Part shown: positions 34,222-43,155 of the stretch, piece by piece
Layout of the letters: each line of letters begins with the position of its first letter
How positions within the stretch are numbered: position 1 is the stretch's first letter
Source: an uncultured Lachnospiraceae bacterium
Lineage (GTDB): Bacteria > Bacillota > Clostridia > Lachnospirales > Lachnospiraceae
Direction: 5' to 3'
Length of the DNA stretch: 49,422 nt
Assembly (NCBI GenBank): GCA_946405185.1
Contig: CAMJGH010000008.1
Location: 1-49,422, forward strand
Notes under the pieces: generated by a model
The model's database searches: none
Told to the model about the DNA's origin: nothing
Seen by the model: the letters and a program-made list of their open reading frames with translations, nothing else
Program-made: the position numbers and the translations under genes

Positions 34222-35142
34222 ATGCGCGTATTCGAAGTGGATAAAACCGGTTCGGTGCCGGGCAGTTACCGCACCGTGAACGAAGCCATCGCCGCCCTCC
34301 CGGAGGGCGATGAGGAGGTGCTGATCCGCGTGGCGGAAGGCACCTACCGCGAAAAAGTGGCGCTGCGCCGCGGAAACGTGACGGTGCAGGGCGCCGGCAT
34401 GGACAGGACCGTCATCGCCTGGAACGACTGGGGCGGAAAGATCCTCGAGGACGGCTCTAAATGCCACACCTTCCGCAGCTACACGTTCTTTGCGGACGGG
34501 GATCATATCACCCTGAAGGATCTGACCCTCGTAAACGACGCCAAACCCGCCGTCCCGGACGGGCAGGCGCTGGCGCTCTACGCGGACGGCAATGACATCC
34601 ACGTGGAAAACGTGAAGCTGGACAGCTTTCAGGACACGCTGTTTGTCGGACCGCTGCCGGAGCGCGAGTTCCAGGCCGGCGGCTTCACCGGCCCCAAGCA
34701 GTTTGCGCCGCGCATCGTGGGCACACAGTACTATGACAAGTGCGTGATCATGGGCAACGTGGATTTCATCTTCGGCTCCGGCGTGGCGTACTTCACCGGC
34801 TGTGAGATCATCTCCCGCAACGCCCGCGAGATGACCGAACACCACGCGGACGGCGTGACCGGGTACGTGACGGCACCGTCCCACCAGCAGGCCAGCCCCG
34901 TGGGCTTCGTCTTCACCGACTGTCGCTTCACCGCCGAAGACTGCCCGGACGGCTCCGCCTACCTCGGCCGCCCGTGGCGCGAGTACGGCAAGGTGCGCAT
35001 CGAGCGCTGCTACATCGGCCCGCACATCTGCCCGGAAGGCTGGACGGACTGGGGCAAGACCATCGGCCACTTTGTCTTCGAAGAAAAAGACAACTACGGC
35101 CCCGGCGCCGCCGGCCCCCGCGCCCTCTACGTGCATCAGTAA
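34222..35142 (+). CDS. Pectinesterase (CE8) without signal peptide
   Basis: A 306-residue right-handed beta-helix esterase. The family motifs are all present: DSFQDTLFVG with Asp 138, GNVDFIFGSG with the nucleophile Asp 181, and YLGRPWREYGKV with Arg 250, Trp 252 and Arg 253. It should remove methyl esters from galacturonan. AAAGGAGACA lies before ATG 34222, and the protein begins directly with the beta-helix. It has no signal peptide, so it would act on imported oligogalacturonides or by unconventional release. The next gene, encoding a kinase-like protein, starts only 12 bp after its stop. Confidence 0.93.
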   Translation: MRVFEVDKTGSVPGSYRTVNEAIAALPEGDEEVLIRVAEGTYREKVALRRGNVTVQGAGMDRTVIAWNDWGGKILEDGSKCHTFRSYTFFADGDHITLKDLTLVNDAKPAVPDGQALALYADGNDIHVENVKLDSFQDTLFVGPLPEREFQAGGFTGPKQFAPRIVGTQYYDKCVIMGNVDFIFGSGVAYFTGCEIISRNAREMTEHHADGVTGYVTAPSHQQASPVGFVFTDCRFTAEDCPDGSAYLGRPWREYGKVRIERCYIGPHICPEGWTDWGKTIGHFVFEEKDNYGPGAAGPRALYVHQ

Positions 35143-35154
35143 GGAGGTTTCCCC

Positions 35155-37575
35155 ATGCCGGATCCTACAAGAACCAATCCCGCGATGAACCTGCCCAACC
35201 GCCAGATGCGCCGCAGCCTGATGCGGCAGCTGCGCGAGGAGCAGGCGGGCCGCTCTGTGCCCGGATACGCGGAATATCTGCAGCAGATGGAAGCGCTGGA
35301 TACCATGATGGAAAACTTAAGCGTCCGCGACAGCTGGGGCGCCACGCAGCCGCTGACGGCCGAGGCCAAAGCGCAGCTGCAGACCGCCATCCAGCAGACC
35401 GCCATCGCCGGCGAAAGATACCTGGAGAATGTCCGCACCGCTGCGAAGACGGATCCGTCCGTCTCCATGGCCAAGGGGACGCCGGCCATCGTGAACAGCC
35501 TGCAGGGTATGCTCTCCTCGGACTATGAAACGCTGCGCCATTACGATCCGAATACGCCCGAGAGCCTGCCGCTTCTGCTGGAGCGCTCCCGCACCCGGAC
35601 GCTCATCATCGACGGCGAGCCCGTCGACACCATGGGCGGCAACCAGAACGCCCGCATCCCGGTGACCATCGTGCGCGGGGACGGCAAGAAATACCGCGGG
35701 ATGTTCACCCGAGTCACCCGCCTGGAGATGGACAAAAAGATCGACGAAATGGTGGAGGAAGCAGCTGCGGACGCGGATACCCAAGCCGGCGCCGCCGAGA
35801 TCCGCACCCTGAAAGACAAGCTGCGGGCCTATAAAAAAGCGCACGATCTGGAGCATCTGGACGACGGGCGCCTGTTTGTGGCGCTGCTGAAGCAGAAGAC
35901 CGCCAGCGGCGGCGGACAGCGCAAATGGTTTGATGCCGCCGGCTTCTGCAAGGAGCTGGGCCTGAACTTTGCTGTGATCGGGGACTCGGCCATCCGGACG
36001 TTCACCCGGCAGGCGGTGCGCCTCCAGCGCAATACGGCGGACATGATCAACCTGGCGGACCTGAACCTGCGGGAAGGCGCGCGCATCGACTCCCGCAACA
36101 GCGCCATGAGCGCCGTGTCGGACATGGCCGGCGTGCCGAAACTGGTGGCCCATGCCGAGAACATGCGCTTTACCGACGGCCAGGGGAAGACCATGGAAGG
36201 CACCATCATGGATTTCTCCCGCGGTCTGGACTTAAACCATGACGATGAAGCCTTCCGCCAGGTGAACGACCACCCCTTCGAGGGAGAAAACGCCCACAAG
36301 GCGTTTAAGCAGATGGCGGATCTGCAGGTGGTCGATTACATCTGCGGCAACATCGACCGCCACGCCGGCAACATGATGTATCTGACCAACGAAGCCGGCG
36401 AGATCGTGGGTGTGCAGGGCATCGACAACGACTCGTCCTTCGGCAACTTTGCCCGCGGGAAGAAGGGGCTCAACCGCCTGCCCGGTACGGACGACATGAA
36501 CTGCGTCACAAAGAGCATGGCCAAAAAGGTGCTGGAGATGGACCCGCACATGCTGCGCTTTACGCTGCGCGGGCGCGGGCTCTCCGACCGGGAGATCAAC
36601 TACTCCGTGAAGCGTCTGAAAGACCTGCAGGGCGCCATCCGCGAGGGGCAGGAGCACTACAAGGACCACCCGAAGATCACCAAGGATACCGAAAAGCCGT
36701 TTGACAAAGGCTTCATCCGCACGGTGTCGGACGAAGAGTTCAAGGAGCTGTCGCTGGAAAAGCTGGCGGGAAAAGACCAGGTGAACCTGTTCTCGGAAGT
36801 GAAGGACTGGATCCCGGCGCGCCTGCGCCGCACGCGCGGGGACGGGTACGCCTTTGACCCGGAGGCCAAAAAGGACGCTGCCGAAAAAGCTCTGCCGGAC
36901 TACCGGACGGAGGGGCAGACCTTCACCCGCGAAACTCTGATGAACTCCCTGGACGGCGCAGACAAGCTGGTCAAAGACGGTCAGTTTGACATTGACAGCC
37001 TCACGACCAAACGCCGCGGCGGCTCGCAGGAGTTTGCCGACATGGTGGAAGCGGCCAAAAAGCTGGCCGCGCTGAAAAAGAGCCTGGCGGATGAACAGCG
37101 GGACGGGGTGCGGCACCTGTCGGCGGCGGAATACGAGACCAGACGCCGCCGCATCGAGGAGGCGGAAGAGGAAGCCCGCCTGACCAGCCAGACCTACCTG
37201 GCCCAGAAGATGAGCGAGAAAAAGGTGAGGACGCTGGCCGAACTGCAGGGCAAGAACCCGTACGAATCGGCGCGCATCCTGCAGGCCAAAAAGATCTTTG
37301 AGCACACCGACCGCCGCAGACCCGCGCCGGAGGTGACCGACAAGATCCTGTCCGGCATGGAAGGCGAGGCGCTGGAGCTGAAAGTCGCCGGCGAACTGTC
37401 CGCCGAGGAGGAAGCCCGCATGGCCAAGGAGGCGCTGCGCCGCCTGCACGCCGAGCACGGCCTGGCCTCCCCCGAAGAGATGAAAAAACTCTCCGGCGAG
37501 GAGTTCAACCGCCAGGTGAAAGAAGCCGCCGAACGCCAGCAGCCGGCCGCCGGCCAGGGCCCGGTGTCGGTGTGA
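35155..37575 (+). CDS. Large protein with HipA/PI3-PI4-kinase-like catalytic motifs
   Basis: An 806-residue cytoplasmic protein of no family I can name. A probable N-lobe strand pair around 165-190 (IPVTIVRGDGKKYRGMF) carries candidate ATP-binding lysines 178/179. A charged helical insertion (about 190-240) follows. The catalytic core reads VVDYICGNIDRHAGNMMYL, giving Asp 401, Arg 402, His 403 and Asn 406, then GVQGIDNDSSFG with Asp 424 and Asp 426. DRHxxN followed 20-odd residues later by IDNDxSF is the catalytic-loop and metal-binding pair of HipA, type II PI4-kinase and related atypical kinases. A coiled-coil, Glu/Arg-rich C-terminal half (about 610-790) may bind partners. GTAAGGAGGTT precedes the ATG, 12 bp after the pectinesterase. 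Confidence 0.78.
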   Translation: MPDPTRTNPAMNLPNRQMRRSLMRQLREEQAGRSVPGYAEYLQQMEALDTMMENLSVRDSWGATQPLTAEAKAQLQTAIQQTAIAGERYLENVRTAAKTDPSVSMAKGTPAIVNSLQGMLSSDYETLRHYDPNTPESLPLLLERSRTRTLIIDGEPVDTMGGNQNARIPVTIVRGDGKKYRGMFTRVTRLEMDKKIDEMVEEAAADADTQAGAAEIRTLKDKLRAYKKAHDLEHLDDGRLFVALLKQKTASGGGQRKWFDAAGFCKELGLNFAVIGDSAIRTFTRQAVRLQRNTADMINLADLNLREGARIDSRNSAMSAVSDMAGVPKLVAHAENMRFTDGQGKTMEGTIMDFSRGLDLNHDDEAFRQVNDHPFEGENAHKAFKQMADLQVVDYICGNIDRHAGNMMYLTNEAGEIVGVQGIDNDSSFGNFARGKKGLNRLPGTDDMNCVTKSMAKKVLEMDPHMLRFTLRGRGLSDREINYSVKRLKDLQGAIREGQEHYKDHPKITKDTEKPFDKGFIRTVSDEEFKELSLEKLAGKDQVNLFSEVKDWIPARLRRTRGDGYAFDPEAKKDAAEKALPDYRTEGQTFTRETLMNSLDGADKLVKDGQFDIDSLTTKRRGGSQEFADMVEAAKKLAALKKSLADEQRDGVRHLSAAEYETRRRRIEEAEEEARLTSQTYLAQKMSEKKVRTLAELQGKNPYESARILQAKKIFEHTDRRRPAPEVTDKILSGMEGEALELKVAGELSAEEEARMAKEALRRLHAEHGLASPEEMKKLSGEEFNRQVKEAAERQQPAAGQGPVSV

Positions 37576-37626
37576 GCCGGAAGGTCCGTTCTTTCGACTT
37601 GATCTTCAGTCCGGAGGGGGTATCAC

Positions 37627-38556
37627 ATGATCCTGAATACCGGCAGCCGGACGGACATCCCGGCGTTTTATTCCGAGTGGTTCTGCCGGCGGGTGGCGGC
37701 GGGCGAGGTGCTGGTGCGCAGCCCCTACGCGGCGGACCAGGTGCTGCGCTACCGCATCGACCCGGCGGTGGTGGATCTGATCACCTTCTGCACCAAGAAC
37801 CCGCGGCCGATGTTGCCGCGCCTCCCCGAACTGTCCGTCTTCCGGCAGCTGTGGTACGTGACCATCACCCCGTACGGAAAAGACATCGAGCCTAACGTCC
37901 CGCCGTGGGAGGAGGTGTGTGCCTCCGTCCGGGAACTCTCGCGGCAGGTGGGCCCGAGGGCGGTCATCTGGCGCTACGACCCCATCCTGCTGACCGGCCG
38001 GTACACGGCGGACTTTCACGAGGAGGCCTTTGAGCGCATGGCTGCCGCCCTGGAGGGCAGCACGCAGCGGGTGGTCATCAGCTTCCTGGATCTGTACGAG
38101 AAGACAAAAAAGAACTTCCCGGAGGGCCGGGAAGTTCCGCGCGATATCCGTCTGAAGCTGGGAGAGGCCATCGCGGCCTCCGCCACCCGTCACGGCATGA
38201 AGGTGCACACCTGCCTGGAGGGGGAGGAGCTGGCGCCGTTCGGCATCGATACCACCGGCTGCATGACAAAGCAGGTGGTGGAGGAAGTCCTCGGCGAAGA
38301 ACTGGCCGTGCCCAAAAGCCTACCGGCCGCCCGCGAGGGGTGCCGGTGCCTGCTGGGGGCTGATATCGGCGCCTACAACACCTGCCGGCATTTCTGCCGG
38401 TACTGCTACGCCAACGCGGACCGCGAGGCGGTGGCAGCCAACGCCGCCCGGCATGATCCGGCCTCGCCCATGCTGGTGGGAAACGTACTGCCGGGCGATG
38501 CCATCCGCGACGCCCGGCAGGAAAAATGGTGCACCGGCCAGCTGGTGCTGTGGTAA
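37627..38556 (+). CDS. DUF1848 family protein with CxxxCxxC motif
   Basis: A 309-residue protein matching the DUF1848 layout. It opens MILNTGSRTDIPAFYSEW, has FCTKNPRPMLP and WYVTITPYGKDIEP in the first third and VIWRYDPILLT in the middle. It ends in a cysteine cluster GAYNTCRHFCRYCYAN, the CxxxCxxC spacing used for a 4Fe-4S cluster in radical-SAM enzymes, here at the C-terminal side. Two further cysteines lie just before it (CRCLLGADIG). The biochemical role of the family is not established to my knowledge. CGGAGGGGG precedes the ATG, 51 bp after the kinase-like gene. It is convergent with the HAD phosphatase gene, with only 9 bp between stops. Confidence 0.85.
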   Translation: MILNTGSRTDIPAFYSEWFCRRVAAGEVLVRSPYAADQVLRYRIDPAVVDLITFCTKNPRPMLPRLPELSVFRQLWYVTITPYGKDIEPNVPPWEEVCASVRELSRQVGPRAVIWRYDPILLTGRYTADFHEEAFERMAAALEGSTQRVVISFLDLYEKTKKNFPEGREVPRDIRLKLGEAIAASATRHGMKVHTCLEGEELAPFGIDTTGCMTKQVVEEVLGEELAVPKSLPAAREGCRCLLGADIGAYNTCRHFCRYCYANADREAVAANAARHDPASPMLVGNVLPGDAIRDARQEKWCTGQLVLW

Positions 38557-38565
38557 GCCGGACAC

Positions 38566-39381
38566 TTACAGAATGAACTTACGGATCACTTCTTCGATGC
38601 CGTCGTGGTTGTTGTCGCGCTCCGTGACATAGTCCGCGGCGGCTTTGACGTCCTCGTCGGCGTTTTTCATGGCGCACCCCACGCCGGCCGCTCGGATCAT
38701 GGGCGTATCGTTCGGCGCATCGCCGGCGGAGACGGTGTTTTCGATGGGAATACCAAGCACCTCCGCCAGCTGCCGCAGCGCGGCGCCTTTGCTGATGCCT
38801 TTGTTCACGATCTCCAGGTACTCGAAACAGGAGAAGAAGATGTCCAGCCCCGCAAATTCCGGCTGGGCGATGGCCCACTGCCGGTACGGCTCGGTGCCCA
38901 AGCGGGAGTCGTAGTCCGCCAGCAGCACCTTGCCCGGATCACACCCGAGGTTCCCGATGCGGTCGACCACGCGGAAGTGCGAGAGGTTGAGGGACGTGTA
39001 GCGGCGGACGGTCTCATCGTCGCAGCGCGGTTCCACCACCACGGCGTCATCGTCGTAGGCCTGGATGTGCAGGCCGCGGCGCTCCGCCTCCGCAAACAGC
39101 TTTTCGGCCAGCGGCAGCGGCACGAGGGATTCAAACACCTTTCTGCCGGCGGCAAAATCGTAGATCTGACCGCCGTTGTAGGCGATCACGTAGCACCCCG
39201 GCGCGTCAAGCCCCAGGCGGTGCGCCTGGATCAGCGCCGAAAAAAGAGGCCGCCCGGTGGTGATGATGCACTTGTGCCCGGCGGCCAGCATGTCTTCAAT
39301 AGCCCGGCGGTTGCCTGCGGTGATGTTTTTCTGATCATCCAGCAGGGTGCCGTCGAGATCCAGAAATAACGCTTTTGTCAT
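38566..39381 (-). CDS. Cof-type HAD-IIB phosphatase
   Basis: A 271-residue HAD hydrolase. Motif I is ALFLDLDGTLLDD with both catalytic aspartates, motif II is IITTGRP, the lysine of motif III is in NKGISKGAAL, and motif IV is SAGDAPNDTPMI. The type IIB cap lies between motifs II and III. Members of this Cof subfamily dephosphorylate sugar phosphates, pyridoxal phosphate or nucleotide-derived compounds with broad specificity. The gene follows the XRE regulator by 19 bp on the same strand and is probably co-transcribed with it. CAGAAAGGATCCT precedes ATG 39381. Confidence 0.93.
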   Translation of the reverse strand: MTKALFLDLDGTLLDDQKNITAGNRRAIEDMLAAGHKCIITTGRPLFSALIQAHRLGLDAPGCYVIAYNGGQIYDFAAGRKVFESLVPLPLAEKLFAEAERRGLHIQAYDDDAVVVEPRCDDETVRRYTSLNLSHFRVVDRIGNLGCDPGKVLLADYDSRLGTEPYRQWAIAQPEFAGLDIFFSCFEYLEIVNKGISKGAALRQLAEVLGIPIENTVSAGDAPNDTPMIRAAGVGCAMKNADEDVKAAADYVTERDNNHDGIEEVIRKFIL

Positions 39382-39400
39382 AGGATCCTTTCTGCGGTGC

Positions 39401-39883
39401 TTACTCCCCCAGTTCTCCTTCGGCCTCGCTCTGTTCCACCCACAGCTGCAGGGTGTCCACGGCTATTTTCAGCTGGCCGAGCTTCTGCTGGATGCGGGAG
39501 AACTTCTGCATCTCCTCCGCGGTGATGCGCGAATCCGCCGCGATCTCGATGAACACGTTCTTTTCTGCCTCCAGCGTGTTCAGCAGGGAGATGATCTCCA
39601 GCGTGATCTGCGGGAGGGTCTTAAGCTCCACCGGCGGCACATACTTCTGCCCGATGGGGCATTCCTGCGAACAGTAGTAGTTGCACAGGCTGGGCTTTTT
39701 GTACGCCTCCGCCATGGCCAGGATCTCGTCCGGGTGCGGGGCGGAGCGCTCGGCTTCCACTTTTTCGATGCGGTCCGCGGACACATAGTCCATGCGCTCG
39801 GAGGCGGCTTCGCGGGTGAGGCCGGCGGCTTCGCGGGCCAGCTGATACTCATTCTTGTTGGCTTTCACGGAACGTTTTCCCAT
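39401..39883 (-). CDS. XRE-family helix-turn-helix regulator with a cysteine cluster
   Basis: A 160-residue protein. The helix-turn-helix lies at about 12-60 (NEYQLAREAAGLTREAASERM, then DRIEKVEAERSAPHPDEIL, the usual XRE dimer of helices). A short cysteine-rich segment SLCNYYCSQECPIG follows at about 65-78. The C-terminal half is a long amphipathic helical region, with FIEIAADSRITAEEMQKFSR and LGQLKIAVDTLQLW. The cysteines may bind a metal or sense redox, which is inference only. CGGGAGGGAAGT precedes ATG 39883. Its promoter at 39952-39980 diverges from that of the LPVTG surface protein. Confidence 0.85.
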   Translation of the reverse strand: MGKRSVKANKNEYQLAREAAGLTREAASERMDYVSADRIEKVEAERSAPHPDEILAMAEAYKKPSLCNYYCSQECPIGQKYVPPVELKTLPQITLEIISLLNTLEAEKNVFIEIAADSRITAEEMQKFSRIQQKLGQLKIAVDTLQLWVEQSEAEGELGE

Positions 39884-39951
39884 ACTTCCCTCCCGTGCGG
39901 CAAGCCCCGGCGATGTACCGGTGCTTTGCTATCTGTTCTCGATTGTTTCCC

Positions 39952-39980
39952 AGTATATATGAAATTCCGGAAACCGACAA
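39952..39980 (-). promoter_or_regulatory. Promoter of the XRE-HAD operon
   Basis: On the minus strand TTGTCG (complement of 39975-39980), 17 bp, TATACT (complement of 39952-39957). It lies in the 311-bp gene-free stretch 39884-40194, which otherwise holds only the opposing promoter at 40067. Confidence 0.6.
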
Positions 39981-40066
39981 GGGTGAGACGCAAGAAACGA
40001 GCGCCCGAACCAGCTGAAAAACTACAGGATGCGGTATGCCGGTTGTATACGTACCAGCGGTAGCGA

Positions 40067-40094
40067 TTGACATTTCCTAAAACAGCGAGATAAT
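40067..40094 (+). promoter_or_regulatory. Promoter of the LPVTG surface protein
   Basis: Perfect TTGACA (40067-40072), a 16-bp spacer and GATAAT (40089-40094), with a leader of about 95 nt before the ATG at 40195. Confidence 0.75.
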
Positions 40095-40194
40095 AGGCAA
40101 TGCAAGAATACTAATCTCTTTGATGGTTTTGTTGATGAGCGGATAAGTATACTGCAGATAAGATCGGTTCCATCTGTCACAAAGGAGAATGACC

Positions 40195-43140
40195 ATGAAA
40201 AGAAGGATGAAGGTAATTGGATTATGGATGGCAGTGTTTCTGACCGCGTGGCTGCTTCCTGCCGCAGCGCGGGCGGAAGGGCCGGCGCCGGTTTCCTCTC
40301 CGCTTTCTCTGGGCAATCTGGTCATCAGCGGCATCCCGGAGGGCTGCAGCATGGAAACGGCCGAAGACGGTACGGTGACGGTCACCAGCGGTGATGCGCA
40401 GGTGCTCACCTATACGGCGGACGGAACGCTCACGGTGTATACGGACGTTACTCTGTCCTCCAGCGGCACCCACAACGGAACGGTTGTGATCGCGGGCGAT
40501 GCCAAAGTGACGCTGAACGGCGCGCAGATCCAGGGCGGGCCGGCAATCCTCATCCAATCACCGAACAGCGTGGAACTGGTGCTGGCAGCCGGCAGCGAGA
40601 ATACCGTTACCGGAATAAAGGGGCAGAACATCAACCATGTCGAGGGCTCCTATGCCGGCATTGAAGTGGAGTACGAATACGAAACGGGAGAGATGGCTTC
40701 CCTGACCATCAGCGGAGAAGGAACGCTGAACGCCACCGGCGGGCCGAATGCAGCCGGGATCGGCGGGAGCAACAGCCAGAACGGCAGCAGAGGCCGCGGC
40801 CTGTTCGGAAACATCACGATCAACAGCGGAACGGTCAATGCCACGGGTATCGTGGAAGGGGCCGGTATCGGAAGTGCCGATAATGCCGGCGACGGCACCA
40901 GCGGCGGCTCTTACAAAACGACGGTCGGCAAAACGTGGGGGACCATCACGATCAACGGCGGTACGGTCAATGCGAAATCTACCGGCCGCGGCGCCGGCAT
41001 CGGCGGCGGAAACCACACGGACAGCAGCAAGATCATCATCACCGGCGGTACGGTTACAGCCGAGGGCAATTCCGGCATCGGAAGCGGGTACGGCAGCTCT
41101 CAGACCACTTCCCGGGAGGTTCTCACGAAAGGCCCCGGGTATTATTACGCGGATATTGAGATCAGCGGCGGAACGATCGTCGCAACGGCTCACCAGGGAG
41201 TGAGCACGGATAACGGCGGCGCCGGCATCGGCGGCGGTATGTATTCGGATGCCGTCATCAAGATCACCGGCGGCGACATTACCGCGACCGGCGGATACGG
41301 AAAAGGCGCGGACAGCTATCACCACGGCGGCTCCGGCATTGGCGGCGGTTACGAAGGCCATTCGATCGTTGAGATCACGGGCGGGACCATTAAAGCGACC
41401 GGCGGCGGGGCTGCTGCGGGCATCGGTTCGGGTCCGATCCCGAATCAGAATATGGCGAACACCGGCTCTCAGGGCTATAAATGCCGTGCCGGCGAAACAA
41501 CCGTGGAGTTCACGGATATTACCATTCGCGGCGGCGATGTGACGGCCATCGGCGGTGTGTCCGGCGGTGCCGGTATCGGCGGCGGTGTGGGTGCCGACAG
41601 AGCCGATATCACCATCACGGGCGGAACGGTCCGTGCAGAAGGCGGCAGATCCTCTGAAGAAGCCAAAAGAGGCGGTGCCGGCATCGGCTCCGGCTATTCC
41701 GGAGTGAACAGCGGTGAGAGCCAGAAATACTTTGTCGAAGGCACCACGAATGTGACCATCACGCCGGATACCACGGCAACCGTCACCGCCATCGGCGGCT
41801 GGGGTGCGGCCGGTATCGGCTCCGGTGCGGAAAACACCATGGCGGATACCATCACCATCGACGCCTACAAGACCAATCTCCAGGCCTACGCCGACGGCAC
41901 GAAGTTCGCCATCGACACCCGTGATCTTCACGAAGACGGTTCGACGACCAGCCACAAGGAAGGCCGGAACATGACCGGCGACATCCTGCAGGGAACGTTC
42001 GTGCACGCCTATCAGAACGCCGACGATACCACGCAGAACGCCGAAGGCCTGAAATCCATCAAAGTCATCAACGACACGACGGACGCCACCAAGGAGCTGA
42101 CGCTCATGCCGGAAGGCTATCGGTCCTTCGCGCTGGATGTGGAGGCGCCGGGTTCCTACACCGTGTACACGGACGAGGCCAGCATCGGCCAGGGCGCCGG
42201 CCGGTATTTCTCGGAGTGCAGCACCGATGTCTTCAGCGAAGAGAATGTCCTGGCGGTCGGTGTCCGCTACACCGTGAAGACCGGCGAGCTCTGCGACAAC
42301 TTCTATCTGTTCCCGGTCAAATCCATCGTGGTCACCAAGGTGGTGCAGACGGAGGACGGTCTGGACGCCTCCGGGATCAACGGGACCGTTTACTTCGCGC
42401 TGCATGAGCATAGGAACAATACGGCCGTGCAGAACGATGGCAACGACTGGATCGAATCCATCGAGATCGTGAACGGTGTGCCGCAGAACAAGGCTTACTT
42501 CGTGGATATCGAAGACAAGCAGTACGAGATCTGGGAAGTGGCGGAAGACGGAACGCGCATGAATCTGGGTACGCCGTTCGGCACCTTCGAACTGAAGAAG
42601 ATCGCCACGGAGCATGCCGGCGGTTCGGACAACAACGCGCTGATCGACGAGAACCAGTGGACGGACAATGTATCCGTCATCAACACGTACGGCCGGCAGA
42701 CGGAAGAGGAGACCACACCGGAAGAAACCACTCCGGAGGAGACTACCCCGGAAGAGACCACCCCCGAGGAGACCACCCCCGAGGAGACCACCGCGGCGCC
42801 CACCACGGCGGAGGAAGAGATCCCGGATGAGTCGGTGCCGTTAGCGCCGCCGGCCACGTCCGCGGAAGAGACCGCTCCGGAGGAGACGGAAACCCCGTCC
42901 ACCGCGCCGGCCGCGGAAGAGATCACCGAAGCCGCGGTGCCGCAGGCCGTTCCGGCCCGCACCATGCCGGCTCCTGCCATGAACCAGAGCGGAGCGGTAG
43001 AGGAGATCCTTGACAGCGACGTCCCGATGGCACTGCCGGTCACCGGTCAGCAGCACTGGCCCATCCTGGTGCTCGGCCTGGCGGGCGTGGCTTTCCTGGC
43101 CGCTGCCGCCTGCGGGAAGAAGCGTGAAAACAGGCTGTAA
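40195..43140 (+). CDS. LPVTG cell-wall-anchored glycine-rich surface protein
   Basis: A 981-residue surface protein. A signal peptide (about 1-27, MKRRMKVIGLWMAVFLTAW then LLPAAARAEG) is followed by some 550 residues of glycine-rich repeats. There the units ITGGTVTATGG and GAGIGGG recur about every 40-50 residues, suggesting a long beta-solenoid. A SpaA/Cna-B-like region (about 710-830, with TKVVQTEDGLDASGINGTVY and VSVINTYG) comes next, then six EETTP units and a Pro/Glu/Thr stalk. LPVTG at 947-951, a hydrophobic helix and the tail KKRENRL form a sortase signal. It is probably an adhesin or polysaccharide-binding protein. AAAGGAG at 40181 favours ATG 40195 over ATG 40189, which would leave only one base of spacing. 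Confidence 0.9.
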   Translation: MKRRMKVIGLWMAVFLTAWLLPAAARAEGPAPVSSPLSLGNLVISGIPEGCSMETAEDGTVTVTSGDAQVLTYTADGTLTVYTDVTLSSSGTHNGTVVIAGDAKVTLNGAQIQGGPAILIQSPNSVELVLAAGSENTVTGIKGQNINHVEGSYAGIEVEYEYETGEMASLTISGEGTLNATGGPNAAGIGGSNSQNGSRGRGLFGNITINSGTVNATGIVEGAGIGSADNAGDGTSGGSYKTTVGKTWGTITINGGTVNAKSTGRGAGIGGGNHTDSSKIIITGGTVTAEGNSGIGSGYGSSQTTSREVLTKGPGYYYADIEISGGTIVATAHQGVSTDNGGAGIGGGMYSDAVIKITGGDITATGGYGKGADSYHHGGSGIGGGYEGHSIVEITGGTIKATGGGAAAGIGSGPIPNQNMANTGSQGYKCRAGETTVEFTDITIRGGDVTAIGGVSGGAGIGGGVGADRADITITGGTVRAEGGRSSEEAKRGGAGIGSGYSGVNSGESQKYFVEGTTNVTITPDTTATVTAIGGWGAAGIGSGAENTMADTITIDAYKTNLQAYADGTKFAIDTRDLHEDGSTTSHKEGRNMTGDILQGTFVHAYQNADDTTQNAEGLKSIKVINDTTDATKELTLMPEGYRSFALDVEAPGSYTVYTDEASIGQGAGRYFSECSTDVFSEENVLAVGVRYTVKTGELCDNFYLFPVKSIVVTKVVQTEDGLDASGINGTVYFALHEHRNNTAVQNDGNDWIESIEIVNGVPQNKAYFVDIEDKQYEIWEVAEDGTRMNLGTPFGTFELKKIATEHAGGSDNNALIDENQWTDNVSVINTYGRQTEEETTPEETTPEETTPEETTPEETTPEETTAAPTTAEEEIPDESVPLAPPATSAEETAPEETETPSTAPAAEEITEAAVPQAVPARTMPAPAMNQSGAVEEILDSDVPMALPVTGQQHWPILVLGLAGVAFLAAAACGKKRENRL
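42706..42795 (+). repeat. Six 15-bp tandem repeats encoding EETTP
   Basis: Six units of 15 bp encode EETTP, the last ending in Ala, at residues 838-867 of the LPVTG protein. Units differ at synonymous third positions (CCA, CCT, CCG, CCC). Such arrays vary in copy number by slippage and set the length of the wall-spanning stalk. Confidence 0.88.
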
Positions 43141-43155
43141 AGAGTGAGATGACCG

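Noticed and set aside
35155-37575. Kinase-like gene considered as a HipA toxin of a HipBA pair
   Set aside because: No HipB-like DNA-binding gene is adjacent, the protein is far larger than HipA and the neighbours are a pectinesterase and DUF1848, so a toxin-antitoxin call is not supported.
42706-42795. Tandem repeat considered as a CRISPR-like array
   Set aside because: Units are 15 bp, adjacent without spacers, in frame and encode EETTP in a surface protein.
42495-43043. Minus-strand frame rich in SSGVV repeats
   Set aside because: It is the reverse-strand shadow of the EETTP-coding repeats and Pro/Thr stalk of the LPVTG protein, with no ribosome site.
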